Positions 41,590 to 50,696 of a stretch of 64,000 bases of DNA are shown here, piece after piece. Within the stretch, counting starts at the first letter, position 1. Every line of letters starts with the position of its first letter. Position numbers and translations under genes: made by a program. Source of the DNA: Rhodococcus sp. KRD162 (GTDB lineage Bacteria > Actinomycetota > Actinomycetes > Mycobacteriales > Mycobacteriaceae); the NCBI RefSeq assembly GCF_017168335.1, contig NZ_JABFAU010000005.1, positions 514,843 through 578,842 of the forward strand. The letters are read 5' to 3'. The notes under the pieces were generated by a model that was given only the letters and a program-made list of their open reading frames with translations, made no database searches and was not told the origin of the DNA.

Positions 41590-42647
41590 GCGGCGATCGC
41601 TGCATCGAGCTCGTCGATAGCCACTGTCTCGTCTGCGGCGTGCATCAGGGCCGGTGTGCCCGGGCCCCATACGACGATCGGTGCGCCCGGAGCGGCTGCA
41701 GCGATGATCGAGGCGTCGGTGAAATAGGTGACCGGCTCGCGCGCAACGGAATGCGGCAATTCGGAGATCCAGATATTGCCGCCGTCGGTCCGGACTCCCG
41801 GCAGGTCGATTCGAGCGTCGACCCGATCGACCTCGGGTTGCTCGCGCCACCACGACAGCAGTTCCGAGCCGTCGCCGACAGTTCGATGATCGACGACGAC
41901 GTGCGCGGTATCGGGAACGATGTTGGGGGCGGACCCGCCGTCGATCAAACCCACATTGAACGTCTCGGTGCCCAGGAATGCGTCGGTCGCCACGGGGAGC
42001 TCGTCACGTGCTCGAGCCAGGACGTCGACGAGCTTCATGATGGCACTTTCGCCGCGCTGGGGTGTACTGCCATGTGCAGCAACGCCTTTGGTGGTGATAT
42101 CGAGCCACAGTGCACCGCGATGCCCCAGGTGTACTCGGTTGCCTGTTGCTTCGGGTACGACGACCGCGCCCACCGAGCACTCCTCGACGGCGTGCCGCGC
42201 GGCGAGAGCTCCGAGCGAGCCGATCTCCTCGTCGCTGGTGAGCAACAGTGCCGCGGGAACGCCGCCTTCGAATGCGTCGAGCACAGCGGCCGTTGCCGCC
42301 ACCAGGCCCGCCTTCATATCGGATGTACCCCGGCCACGCAACACGCCGTTCTCCACATCGGCGGCGAACGGATCGAACTGCCAATTCGAAAGATCGCCCG
42401 CTGGAACGGTATCGACGTGGCAGGCGAACATCAGCCGCTGCGCTTTCGGGTGGGCGTCATTGGTGATCAACAGCCACGGATGCGGGCCGTCTCGATCCCC
42501 GTCGACGGTGATCGCGGCCGTGCGCGCGTTCAGAACGGATACGACGGCATCCATCGCCGAGCGCTGGGGCTTCGGGTCGCCGGAGACAGTGCGCTGAGTG
42601 ACCAGCTCGGTGAGCATGCCGACGGCAGCGGCGGGATCAAGCGTCAT
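41550..42647 (-). CDS. M20-family metallopeptidase (ArgE/DapE-like)
   Basis: 365 residues. Metal ligands: MFACHVDTVPAGD, RGRGTSDMKAG (bridging Asp), TSDEEIGSLG (catalytic Glu and ligand Glu), VVPEATGN, and LMHAADETVAI (His near the C-terminus). Dimerisation domain around KGVAAHGSTPQRG. Hydrolyses an N-acyl amino acid or dipeptide-like substrate. ATG at 42647 lies inside the end of the upstream hydrolase gene. Confidence 0.88.
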   Translation of the reverse strand: MTLDPAAAVGMLTELVTQRTVSGDPKPQRSAMDAVVSVLNARTAAITVDGDRDGPHPWLLITNDAHPKAQRLMFACHVDTVPAGDLSNWQFDPFAADVENGVLRGRGTSDMKAGLVAATAAVLDAFEGGVPAALLLTSDEEIGSLGALAARHAVEECSVGAVVVPEATGNRVHLGHRGALWLDITTKGVAAHGSTPQRGESAIMKLVDVLARARDELPVATDAFLGTETFNVGLIDGGSAPNIVPDTAHVVVDHRTVGDGSELLSWWREQPEVDRVDARIDLPGVRTDGGNIWISELPHSVAREPVTYFTDASIIAAAAPGAPIVVWGPGTPALMHAADETVAIDELDAAIAAYSAVTRAWPTVD

Positions 42648-43497
42648 GGGAGGCACTCGACCGCACGGCGGCGGCAGCCGCATCCGGTGCATGTGTCGGG
42701 ATCCAGTGCGAGACGCCGGGCAGCACCGTCATCGTGTATGTCGCGTCGACGTACCGTTGGGTCCGCTCGACGGCTGACCGGCCGATGAAGATGTCACCGT
42801 CGCTCCAGACCATCGAGGTGGGCACGGTGATGCGCAGGCGTCCGATGCCGGGACTCGAGAACGGTATTCCCCGATACCAGGTGACCGCGAAAGGCAGTGC
42901 CCCGTAGTCGATTATGTCCGCCTGCGTAGTTTCCAGCTCGGATTCGGTCATTCCGCTCTTCTCGTACCATCTTTCGGCGTTGCGTCCCGGTCGTGTCATC
43001 CATTTCTCGGGCAGTATCGGCAACTGGAAGAACGCGAAGTACCAGGAGTGCAGAATCTGCTTCGAGCCGAGCAGAGCCGTCATCATGGCACCAGGATGCG
43101 GAACCGAGAACGCAGTCAGTGAGGACACCAGCTCCGGGTGCCGGCCCGCGGTGACCCAGGCGACCATCGCTCCCCAGTCGTGCCCGGCCAGATGGACCGG
43201 GCGGCCGATGGCGTCGATCAGGGCGACGACGTCACCCACCAATGCGCCGACGCGGTAGTCCCACCGACTCCTGGGCCGGGCCCGCGGCGAGTAGCCGCGC
43301 TGGTCCGGTGCGACAGTGCGGTATCCGGCCTCGTTGAGTATGGACATCACCGCCGACCACGATGCCGCCCGTTCGGGAAAGCCGTGCAGCAGCACCACAA
43401 CCGGGCCGTCGAGAGGTCCCTGGTCGATGACGTCGAACACCAGACCGTCATGGATGTACTCGGTGATCCGCGCCGAATCGGAGCCGCCCATCAGCAT
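42637..43497 (-). CDS. Alpha/beta hydrolase, epoxide-hydrolase-like
   Basis: 286 residues. VVLLHGFPERAASWSAVMSIL (oxyanion HGFPE), VHLAGHDWGAMVAW (nucleophile Asp in GHDWG, which suggests an epoxide hydrolase or haloalkane-type enzyme rather than a serine esterase), cap domain, and GVSHWIPTHAP (His). ATG at 43497 overlaps the stop of the upstream lipase gene. Could be co-transcribed with the M20 peptidase. Confidence 0.85.
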   Translation of the reverse strand: MLMGGSDSARITEYIHDGLVFDVIDQGPLDGPVVVLLHGFPERAASWSAVMSILNEAGYRTVAPDQRGYSPRARPRSRWDYRVGALVGDVVALIDAIGRPVHLAGHDWGAMVAWVTAGRHPELVSSLTAFSVPHPGAMMTALLGSKQILHSWYFAFFQLPILPEKWMTRPGRNAERWYEKSGMTESELETTQADIIDYGALPFAVTWYRGIPFSSPGIGRLRITVPTSMVWSDGDIFIGRSAVERTQRYVDATYTMTVLPGVSHWIPTHAPDAAAAAVRSSASHDA

Positions 43498-44696
43498 GTG
43501 CTCGGCACCGATTGGCCGGCGAACTCGGCCGCGAGAAATTCCATGGCTGCCTTGTCGCTGACATCGTGGCCCTGTTCGGGCTGCTCTTGAGCGACGATCG
43601 GATCTCCCAGAGCGCAAGCCCTTTCGACGCCGGCGGCAGTCCACTGCGGTAGCACGATGTCGTCCTGCGCACCGTAGGCCACGAACATCGGGAACTGGGT
43701 CGGCACCTGCGGGAGTGTGTAGCGTCCGACGAGGTCGAGCAGCTTCTGCTCGGCTTGCTCGGAGTCGGCGGCGAACTCGTCAGGGGCCATCGCCTGTACG
43801 GCGCTCTCCTTGGCGTCGGTGTCTCCGCCTTGGCAGGTGAGCAGGAGTTCGCTGTTGGCCTCGGCGACGCTGCCGCTGTAGTCCTTCGGATCGACCGTCG
43901 GGTCCACCTGCTGTGCGCCGTAGAGCAGGTACGGCAACAGTTCTTTCTGCGGCCTGGTCAGTGTTCCGTCCATCCCGGACCGAACCAGGGGCGTGAGGTC
44001 TGTCGGCGGAGACAGCGACACCGACGCCACCAGATCCAAGCCTTGGCCGTAGGATGCGGCGAGTTCGTTTGCAGCCCATGCTGCTTGGCCGCCCTGCGAG
44101 AGGCCGACGGCAGCCCAGCGCGTGGACGTGTCGGGCAACGCGTTGTGGGCGGCGCGGGCGGCGTCGATCATGTTGTGGCCGGAGGTGCGCGGCTCGAGAT
44201 ACGGGTGGGTGCCACCGCCGGTGCCCAGACCTTGGTAGTCGGGCAACACGGTCACGTAACCGAGCGCGGTGAAGTCCTCCACGGCGAATTGATAGCCGAG
44301 CAGATCCGGGTACAGGGTGGGGCCGCAATCGGCCTGCACTCCGGTGGTGCCGTGCCCGTAGACGACGATCGGCCAACCCCCTTCCGGCGGTGTGCCCGCC
44401 GGTACGGCGACCACACCCGATACCGCGGTGGGGGAATTGTCGACACCCGATGTCGATTCGTAGACCACTCGGTACAGCGTGGCATCGGTATCGGCGAGCT
44501 CGGTGGATCGCTCGCCGAAGTCCTCGGATTCGAGAACGGTGCCGGGCGTCCCCGTCAGGTCGTACCGAGGAGCCGGTGGGGTGGACGTGTCGGATGGCGT
44601 CGGCGCGGACTCCGGTGTGGAACTGCAGCCCACTCCGGCGGCCGCCACGACGCAGCAGAGGGCAGCAGCAGACAGTGAGCGAGCGGAGATGTGCAC
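43491..44696 (-). CDS. Lipoprotein lipase, LIP family
   Basis: 401 residues. Signal peptide with weak lipobox AGVGC (Cys24), Ser/Thr/Pro linker, then a LIP-family alpha/beta fold: VVYGHGTTGVQADCGPT, LPDYQGLGTGG, WAAVGLSQGGQAAWAANELA (nucleophile in GLSQGG), VAYGAQDDIVLPQW (Asp), QPEQGHDVSDKAAMEFLA (His). Extracellular, membrane-anchored esterase or lipase. ATG start; divergent from the TspO-like gene. Confidence 0.83.
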   Translation of the reverse strand: MHISARSLSAAALCCVVAAAGVGCSSTPESAPTPSDTSTPPAPRYDLTGTPGTVLESEDFGERSTELADTDATLYRVVYESTSGVDNSPTAVSGVVAVPAGTPPEGGWPIVVYGHGTTGVQADCGPTLYPDLLGYQFAVEDFTALGYVTVLPDYQGLGTGGGTHPYLEPRTSGHNMIDAARAAHNALPDTSTRWAAVGLSQGGQAAWAANELAASYGQGLDLVASVSLSPPTDLTPLVRSGMDGTLTRPQKELLPYLLYGAQQVDPTVDPKDYSGSVAEANSELLLTCQGGDTDAKESAVQAMAPDEFAADSEQAEQKLLDLVGRYTLPQVPTQFPMFVAYGAQDDIVLPQWTAAGVERACALGDPIVAQEQPEQGHDVSDKAAMEFLAAEFAGQSVPSTC

Positions 44697-44764
44697 AACG
44701 TGTGTTTACCAGAATCGAGCTCTCGCCGGTTTGCGCCAGAATCATTCCGGGGATCTGTTCACCC

Positions 44765-45523
44765 ATGAAGACAGTGGTAATGGTCAGTGCCGTGGCGGCC
44801 GTGGTCGTGTCGTTTCTGGGTTCGGGAGCGTGGATCGGGACGCCCATTGCCGAGGCCGCAGGCGGGGCGTTGAGCGCTACCTCGACGTTGGTGGCACCCG
44901 CGGGCCCGGCGTTCTCCATCTGGTCGGTGATCTACACGGGCCTGATCGTCTACGCCGTCTGGCAGTTCCTGCCGGGCCGAACTGCGCGGCACGACGCCTT
45001 GCGCGCGCCGATCGTCGCGTCGATGCTGCTCAATGCGGCGTGGATTCTCGCAATTCAGCTCGGGCAGGTGTGGCTCAGTGTGGTGGTCATCGTCGCGTTG
45101 CTCGCCGTTCTCGTCCGTGTGTTCGTGCTGTTGCAGCAGCGCACACCGGAGGGTCTCGCCGATGCGGTGATCACCGACGGCACCATGGGTCTCTATCTGG
45201 GGTGGGTGTGTGTGGCCACCATCGCGAATATCTCGGCGTGGTTGGTAAGCCTGGGAATCACCGACGGTGCGAGGGTTTGGGCGGTCGTCGTGCTGGTTGT
45301 GGCAGCGGCAGTCGGAGTGTTGTTGGTCCGGTATTCGAGCGGCGCGATCGCCCCGACGCTGTCGATCGTGTGGGGGCTGGGGTGGCTGGCACAGGGACGT
45401 TTGTCCGGCGAGCTGACCGACGCCACTGTCGGGTGGACTGCAGTCCTCGCGGCCGCAATAGTCGCGGTATCGACCGTGGGAACGAGGTTGCGATCGAGTG
45501 GGTTTCAGACCGTCTCGGTGTAG
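44765..45523 (+). CDS. TspO/MBR-related integral membrane protein
   Basis: 252 residues with about seven spans, longer than the classical five-span TspO (about 160), but with the TspO-like core VAPAGPAFSIWSVIYTGLIVYAVWQF and YLGWVCVATIANISAWLV (tryptophan-rich). Such proteins bind tetrapyrroles or act as redox/stress sensors. ATG 44765, chosen because the first span starts right after it. The 3' end overlaps the monooxygenase remnant on the opposite strand. Confidence 0.75.
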   Translation: MKTVVMVSAVAAVVVSFLGSGAWIGTPIAEAAGGALSATSTLVAPAGPAFSIWSVIYTGLIVYAVWQFLPGRTARHDALRAPIVASMLLNAAWILAIQLGQVWLSVVVIVALLAVLVRVFVLLQQRTPEGLADAVITDGTMGLYLGWVCVATIANISAWLVSLGITDGARVWAVVVLVVAAAVGVLLVRYSSGAIAPTLSIVWGLGWLAQGRLSGELTDATVGWTAVLAAAIVAVSTVGTRLRSSGFQTVSV

Positions 45524-45690
45524 TAGCGACCCCATTGCGTGTGCAGGAAGCTTGACAGAGAGTCGCGCGCCTGCGCATCGGAATCAGTGGCGCGCCAGGC
45601 GACATGGCCGTCGGGCCGGACGAGAGGTATCGCCGCCGCGATGTCGGCCCGCAGTTCGGTCGATCCGGGGACGTTCGGGTGCAGTCGTCT
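45505..45690 (-). pseudogene. C-terminal remnant of an FAD-dependent monooxygenase
   Basis: The last 60 residues of a PheA/TetX-type monooxygenase can be read: RADIAAAIPLVRPDGHVAWRA, then the ending HTQWGRYYTETV and a stop. The VRPDGHVAWR motif closes the FAD domain of this family. The frame continues upstream, but over the remains of a TetR gene on the other strand and with no monooxygenase similarity, so all catalytic parts are missing. Confidence 0.65.
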
Positions 45691-45753
45691 CGATCGGCTC
45701 ATGTGCTGGGCAAGTTGGCCCAGGCTCAGGGACCGCAGCCCGAGGAGCAGACC

Positions 45754-46054
45754 GTACGGACTCGGCTCGAGGGCTTCGTTCGACGGCATATCGAATTTCT
45801 GCGAGACCACCGTGCGCTGTACCTGGGCGTGGTCCGCGAGGAAGAGTTCGGCGAGGCCGGGGTCGAGAGCGCGCTTCGGCAGGCCCGCGCTCGTCGGTGC
45901 TGCGATCTCCGGGTGGACGGGATTTCTCGATCGCACCGCGGAGGCCTTCTTCGAATCACCGGATGTCGAATTGGACGCCCTGGTGGCGTTGATCGTCGAC
46001 GCGTTCGAGGCGGTTGTCGAGTCCGCTTCCCGCCGAAGCGATCGATCCGAATGA
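45754..46054 (+). pseudogene. Frameshifted TetR-family regulator remnant
   Basis: Reads VRTRLEGFVRRHIEFLRDH and LYLGVVREEEFGEAGVESAL in one frame, then GWTGFLDRTAEAFFESPD and ALVALIVDAFEAVVESA in the next frame, both typical of a TetR ligand-binding half. The frame changes near 45885-45905. The DNA-binding N-terminal half is absent. Confidence 0.6.
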
Positions 46055-46295
46055 TCAGGACGACAAGAAGCGATCACCGAATGGGTGTGCAATGTGTGCA
46101 GGGTGCACAATCCGATCGGTCACTGTTGCGCAGCAGGTGAGCCTCTGGTCGACTGGAACCGGCCGCGTTCCCAGCCGCGACCGACTCGGCGCTTCGCAAT
46201 CCGAACGCTCGCCTGAGGGGGTGACGGGGCCACATCCGGTCCTGTCTCGTCCACTCGATGGGCCCTTTCGTCGCCAACTTCAGGAGTCTTCGGCC

Positions 46296-48638
46296 ATGAC
46301 CAGTCTCAGCTCGACCGCAGACGATTCGGCCGCCGGTGGGCGCGAAACCCTGCACGAGATCTCCGAACGCGTGCTGTGGCTCTCGACGTCGATGATTCAC
46401 CACGCCAATCGAATCCGCCCCAATCCGACGGGGTTGAAGGTCGGTGGGCACCAGGCGTCCTGCGCCTCGATGGTCACGATCATGACGTCGCTGTGGTTCG
46501 AGCAGCTGACCGCAGCAGACCGCGTGTCGGTCAAACCGCATGCGTCGCCGGTGCTGCACGCCATCAATTACCTGCTCGGTGAGCTGGACGAGAAGTATCT
46601 GACGACGCTGCGCTCGTACGGCGGTCTGCAGTCCTATCCCTCGCGTGCCAAAGATCCCGATGCAGTCGACTATTCGACGGGGTCGGTGGGCATCGGTGCC
46701 ACGGCTCCTATCTGGGGTGCGATATCGCGTCGTTTCGTCGACTCGGCATTTTCCGAAGACACCCCGAGTGGGTTTCGCGGCCGGCAGTATTCGCTCGTCG
46801 GCGACGCCGAGTTGGATGAAGGAGCCGTCTGGGAGGCCGTCATCGATCCCGGCATCGGCGAACTGGGAGAAATCGTCTGGATCGTCGACCTCAATCGTCA
46901 ATCGCTCGACCGAGTGGTACCGAACATCGCGGCGCGGCGTCTGGAGAAGATGTTCGACGCGGCAGGCTGGCAGGTCATCACCGTCAGGTTCGGACGGCTG
47001 CTCGAGAACCTGTTCGCACGTAGCGGTGGTGACGCCCTCCGTCGACGCATCCTCGACATGCCCAATCCCGAGTATCAGAGGCTGCTGCGTTGTTCGGCGA
47101 CCGAGTTACGTGATCGATTGCCCGGCAAGAGTTCCGATGCCGAAGCGATCGCCGAACTCATCGGCGATCTCGACGACGTGATGCTCACCGAGGCGATTCG
47201 CAACCTCGGTGGTCACGATCTCGACGCATTGCGTGAGGCGTACGCGCAGATCGACGATACTCGTCCCACCGTCGTCATCGCCTACACGGTAAAGGGGTTC
47301 GGGCTCCCCACCCAGGGGCATCCTCAGAACCACTCGTCGCTGCTGACAGCCGATGAATATCGCTCTCTTGCAGAGACTCTCGGCATGGACGCTGCGTCAC
47401 CGTGGGGTCGATTCGGCGAGGGCACCGCGGCCGGTCGGCTGTGCGCCGACACCGCCGAACGTCTCCGCCGTGAGCCGGTGCCCTCGGCGACGCCGCCCGC
47501 AGTCCCCACTGATATCGGCCGTACTCCGAAGGGCACGGCCACGACGCAGGCCGCGCTCGGTCGCACGCTGCTCGACCTCACCCGTGAGGCGCCCGATGCT
47601 GCTCGACGCGTTGTCACGGTCAGCCCCGATGTCAGCTCCACCACCAACCTCGGTGGCTGGGTCAACAAGGTCGGAGTGTGGTCGTCCTCGGAGCGGCACG
47701 ATTGGTTCGGTGACGATGCCGAAACCATCATGCATTGGCGTGAAGGCCCCTCCGGGCAACACATGGAACTCGGTATCGCCGAGACCAATCTCGTCGGGCT
47801 GATGGGCGAGCTGGGTGCGACGTGGAGTCGGTGGGGTGAGCCGCTGTTCCCGATCGGGGTGATGTACGACCCGTTCCTCGAACGTGCCCTCGAGCCGTGG
47901 TCGTACGGCATCTATGCCGGTGGTCAGTCGATCCTCGTCGGTACGCCGTCGGGTGTCACCCTGGCCGCGGAAGGCGGAGCGCATCAATCGATCAAAACTC
48001 CGTCGATCGGTCTGGAGCAGCCGGGATGCATCTCCTACGAGCCGGCGTTCGCCATCGACGTCGAATGGACCTTGCTGGCGAGTATCGCCAAGCTGGGCCG
48101 CCCCGACGGCACCTCGGCGTACCTGCGCCTGTCGACCCGGCCGGTCGATCAGACCCTCGCCGACGTGCCCAGCGATCCGGCTGCGCGTGAACGCAGGCGT
48201 CGGCAGGTGGTGGCATGCGGCTACCCGCTCGTTCGGCGTGACGGTGCCACCGTGACGATCGCGGCGATGGGTGCGCTGATGCCCGAAGCTCTGGACGCGG
48301 CAGCACGTTTGGAGCAGATCGACGTCGTGGCGGATGTCCTGTGTATCACCAGCCCCGGCCAACTCTATCGGGCCGTGCAGGCGCGCCGAGGTCACGGGGA
48401 CGCCGAATCGTGGATTCTCGATCAGCTGTTGCCCGCAGATCGGGCGACACCGATGGTGACCGTGCTCGACGGTCATCCCCATACCTTGGCATTCCTGGCG
48501 GGCGTCAACCGAGTGGCATCGACGTCGTTGGGCGTCAGTACATTCGGTCAGGTGGGATCGTTGGACGAGGTGTACAGGCATCATCACATCGACACGGATT
48601 CGATCGTTGGCGCTGCCTTGGATGTCACCGGTCGGTAG
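46296..48638 (+). CDS. Pyruvate-dehydrogenase-E1-like, TPP-dependent transketolase-fold enzyme
   Basis: 780 residues, shorter than AceE (about 900). N-terminal half binds thiamine diphosphate: VGDAELDEGAVWEAVIDPG with IVWIVDLNRQSLD (GDG-x-NN variant), and HPQNHSS. Middle: VVIAYTVKGFGLPTQGH. The second half holds the pyrimidine-binding domain with GQHMELGIAETNLVGLMGELG (Glu) and a C-terminal domain. No E2 or E3 gene is near, so it may act as a stand-alone decarboxylase or ligase rather than as part of the PDH complex. AGGAG lies nine bases before ATG 46296. A 240-bp leader without recognised features separates it from the TetR remnant. Confidence 0.8.
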   Translation: MTSLSSTADDSAAGGRETLHEISERVLWLSTSMIHHANRIRPNPTGLKVGGHQASCASMVTIMTSLWFEQLTAADRVSVKPHASPVLHAINYLLGELDEKYLTTLRSYGGLQSYPSRAKDPDAVDYSTGSVGIGATAPIWGAISRRFVDSAFSEDTPSGFRGRQYSLVGDAELDEGAVWEAVIDPGIGELGEIVWIVDLNRQSLDRVVPNIAARRLEKMFDAAGWQVITVRFGRLLENLFARSGGDALRRRILDMPNPEYQRLLRCSATELRDRLPGKSSDAEAIAELIGDLDDVMLTEAIRNLGGHDLDALREAYAQIDDTRPTVVIAYTVKGFGLPTQGHPQNHSSLLTADEYRSLAETLGMDAASPWGRFGEGTAAGRLCADTAERLRREPVPSATPPAVPTDIGRTPKGTATTQAALGRTLLDLTREAPDAARRVVTVSPDVSSTTNLGGWVNKVGVWSSSERHDWFGDDAETIMHWREGPSGQHMELGIAETNLVGLMGELGATWSRWGEPLFPIGVMYDPFLERALEPWSYGIYAGGQSILVGTPSGVTLAAEGGAHQSIKTPSIGLEQPGCISYEPAFAIDVEWTLLASIAKLGRPDGTSAYLRLSTRPVDQTLADVPSDPAARERRRRQVVACGYPLVRRDGATVTIAAMGALMPEALDAAARLEQIDVVADVLCITSPGQLYRAVQARRGHGDAESWILDQLLPADRATPMVTVLDGHPHTLAFLAGVNRVASTSLGVSTFGQVGSLDEVYRHHHIDTDSIVGAALDVTGR

Positions 48639-48664
48639 CGCCTACGTTCGCTCCTCGACCTTCT

Positions 48665-49342
48665 TCAGTGGGGTGCGCCGTCCGCGGTCGTGGTGAGATC
48701 GAGCGCGGCATGCACACCGCCGGTGTACGAGGTAGGAAGCTCTCGGCTGCAGAGGGTTTCGGCCTCGTCGGCGGATACTCCGAGGGCGCGTAGAACTCGC
48801 TGGGTGGTGCGGTCGACTGTCGATTCCTCGTCGCGGTCGGGTTGCTCCAGAAGCAGTCGGCCCATGGACAGCAGGGCACCGGCCACCAAGGCGAGCGCGA
48901 GATCGGCGTCCTCGACATCGAATTTTCCCTGGGCTGTTGCCGATTCGATGTCGCGGCGCGAACGTGGTGCGAGGCCCCCATCTGCGGCGACTGCGGCGGC
49001 TTCGGAGTTGAGTAACACCCTGCTCAGTTCCGGCTCGAGCCGGAACAGGCGTCCGGAAAGTCGAAACGACTGGGTGAATTTCTCGACCGGGTCGTGCAGA
49101 TCGACGGTCAGTGAGTCGAGGTAGTCGCCCACCGATTCCAGGGCGGAGTCGATGGCCGCCTGCCACAGCTCTTCCTTGCTGTCGAAGTAGTTGTAGAAGG
49201 ACCCGTTGCTGACGTCGGCTGCCTGGGTGATGTCCAGGACGGGTGCGTTGGTGTTTCCCGTTGCCAGGAATCCCTGTGCAGCTCGCACCAGCGCGGCCCT
49301 TGTGCGTGCTTTCCGGCGCGCGACACGGCTGCCTTCGACCAC
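48665..49342 (-). CDS. TetR-family repressor, divergent from P450 operon
   Basis: 225 residues. HTH at about 10-57: ARTRAALVRAAQGFLATG, VLDITQAADVSNGSFYNYFDSKEELWQAA. The C-terminal ligand domain is typical of actinobacterial regulators of P450 or fatty-acid genes. GTG start with AGGAG six bases upstream. The intergenic region to the P450 gene has two matching palindromes, likely its operators. Confidence 0.88.
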   Translation of the reverse strand: MVEGSRVARRKARTRAALVRAAQGFLATGNTNAPVLDITQAADVSNGSFYNYFDSKEELWQAAIDSALESVGDYLDSLTVDLHDPVEKFTQSFRLSGRLFRLEPELSRVLLNSEAAAVAADGGLAPRSRRDIESATAQGKFDVEDADLALALVAGALLSMGRLLLEQPDRDEESTVDRTTQRVLRALGVSADEAETLCSRELPTSYTGGVHAALDLTTTADGAPH

Positions 49343-49395
49343 GATCTGCTCCTACTCGATGAGGTTTGTTGAGGAAAAGCCTAGTCGCGAAATTA

Positions 49396-49409
49396 TGACG
49401 ATTTCGTCA
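49396..49409. promoter_or_regulatory. TetR operator candidate 1
   Basis: TGACGATTTCGTCA, palindromic except at the central positions. 53 bp upstream of the TetR gene start. Shares TGACGA-N2-TCGTCA with candidate 2. Confidence 0.65.
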
Positions 49410-49415
49410 ATGTCC

Positions 49416-49421
49416 TTGACT
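49416..49421 (+). promoter_or_regulatory. Possible -35 element of the P450 operon
   Basis: TTGACT between the two palindromes; a -10 at the expected distance would fall inside operator candidate 2 (49439-49452), so repressor binding there would block transcription. The -10 itself is not a good match. Confidence 0.4.
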
Positions 49422-49438
49422 GTCGACAGCGTCATGGG

Positions 49439-49452
49439 TGACGATATCGTCA
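49439..49452. promoter_or_regulatory. TetR operator candidate 2
   Basis: TGACGATATCGTCA, a perfect 14-bp palindrome, 44 bp before the P450 start codon and 43 bp (about four helical turns) centre-to-centre from candidate 1. Confidence 0.7.
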
Positions 49453-49496
49453 TTATTCGAAGACCGTCACCCCCAACGGGCTGCATCGAGGACTTG

Positions 49497-50696
49497 ATGA
49501 AAACCACTGTTTCGATACCGCGGTATCCCACCGACATCTACTCCACCGACGCGATCCTCGATCCGTATCCGCACTACGCGCGACTGCGTGCGCTCGGCCC
49601 GGTGGTGTGGCTCCCGAAACAGCAGGTGTTCGCCATCTCGCGCTACGCAGAGTGCAAGCAGGTGCTGCTCGACGACGAGACCTTCATCTCCGGCGATGGA
49701 GTCGCGCTCAATCCCGTGGCCAACCGGCTGGGCCGTGGGACGACCCTCAACAGTGACGGCGAGGAGCACTCGAGCAAGCGTTCGGTGCTGGCCCACCGAC
49801 TCACCCCGAAGGCCGTACGAAAGATGAGGCAGGCGGTCGAGGAGAAGGCGGAGAGCATCGTCGATGCCGCGCTGCACAAACGATCGGTCGACGGTGTGGA
49901 CGATCTTGCGACGGCGTTGCCGATGTCGATCGTCCCGGATCTGGTCGGGTGGCCCGAGGACGGCCGCGAGGATCTGCTTCGATGGGCCGGAGCGACATTC
50001 GACTCCCTCGGACCCGTCAATCGGCACTCGATCACAGCCGCGAGGGGTGCCGCAGAAATGTTGTCGTTCTCGAGGCGGGTGGTCAGAGAACGATCGGTCA
50101 TTCCGGGGAGCATGGGTGCCGACGTCCTCGAGGCCGCCGACGAGAACAAGATCGCCAAGTCCGCGTGCCCTGCGCTGATGGTCGACTACCTCGGTCCCTC
50201 GCTCGACACCACTATCGGAGCGATCTCCGGTGCCCTGGATCTTTTCGCTCGGCACCCGGACCAGTGGCAGGCAGTACGGCAGAACCCGGACCTGATTCCC
50301 AATGCCGTCAACGAGGTCGTGCGCTACGAGTCGCCGATCAGGGCGTTCTCGCGTCGAGCAATGCGTGATGTCGAGATCGCCGGATCGACAGTGCCGCGAG
50401 GTGCCCGCGTCGTGGTCGTCTACGCGTCGGCCAATCGTGATGAGCGCGAGTGGGATCGTCCCGACGAGTTCGATATCACCCGGGATGCTGCACGCCAACT
50501 GGGCTTCGGATCCGGCGTGCACGGCTGCGCGGGACAAGGTCTGGCACGACTGGAAGCGCAGACCATGCTGCAGGTGCTCGCGCGTCGAGTCGACCGAATA
50601 GTGCCTGCGGGCACGCCGAAACGGGCTGTCAACAACATCATTCATCGATACGAACGATTGCCACTGGAGTTGGTGGCGGCAGAAGGGACACAGTGA
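49497..50696 (+). CDS. Cytochrome P450
   Basis: 399 residues from ATG 49497 (GAGG upstream). Heme-binding loop FGSGVHGCAGQGLARLEAQ with Cys344; ExxR in the K-helix is VNEVVRYESPIRAFSRR. The I-helix reads LGPSLDTTIG where most P450s have AGxDTT, so the oxygen-handling Gly is replaced. Early TLNSDGEEHSSKRSVLAHRLTPKAV is the C-helix. Works with the ferredoxin and reductase encoded next to it to hydroxylate an unknown, probably lipophilic, substrate. Confidence 0.93.
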   Translation: MKTTVSIPRYPTDIYSTDAILDPYPHYARLRALGPVVWLPKQQVFAISRYAECKQVLLDDETFISGDGVALNPVANRLGRGTTLNSDGEEHSSKRSVLAHRLTPKAVRKMRQAVEEKAESIVDAALHKRSVDGVDDLATALPMSIVPDLVGWPEDGREDLLRWAGATFDSLGPVNRHSITAARGAAEMLSFSRRVVRERSVIPGSMGADVLEAADENKIAKSACPALMVDYLGPSLDTTIGAISGALDLFARHPDQWQAVRQNPDLIPNAVNEVVRYESPIRAFSRRAMRDVEIAGSTVPRGARVVVVYASANRDEREWDRPDEFDITRDAARQLGFGSGVHGCAGQGLARLEAQTMLQVLARRVDRIVPAGTPKRAVNNIIHRYERLPLELVAAEGTQ

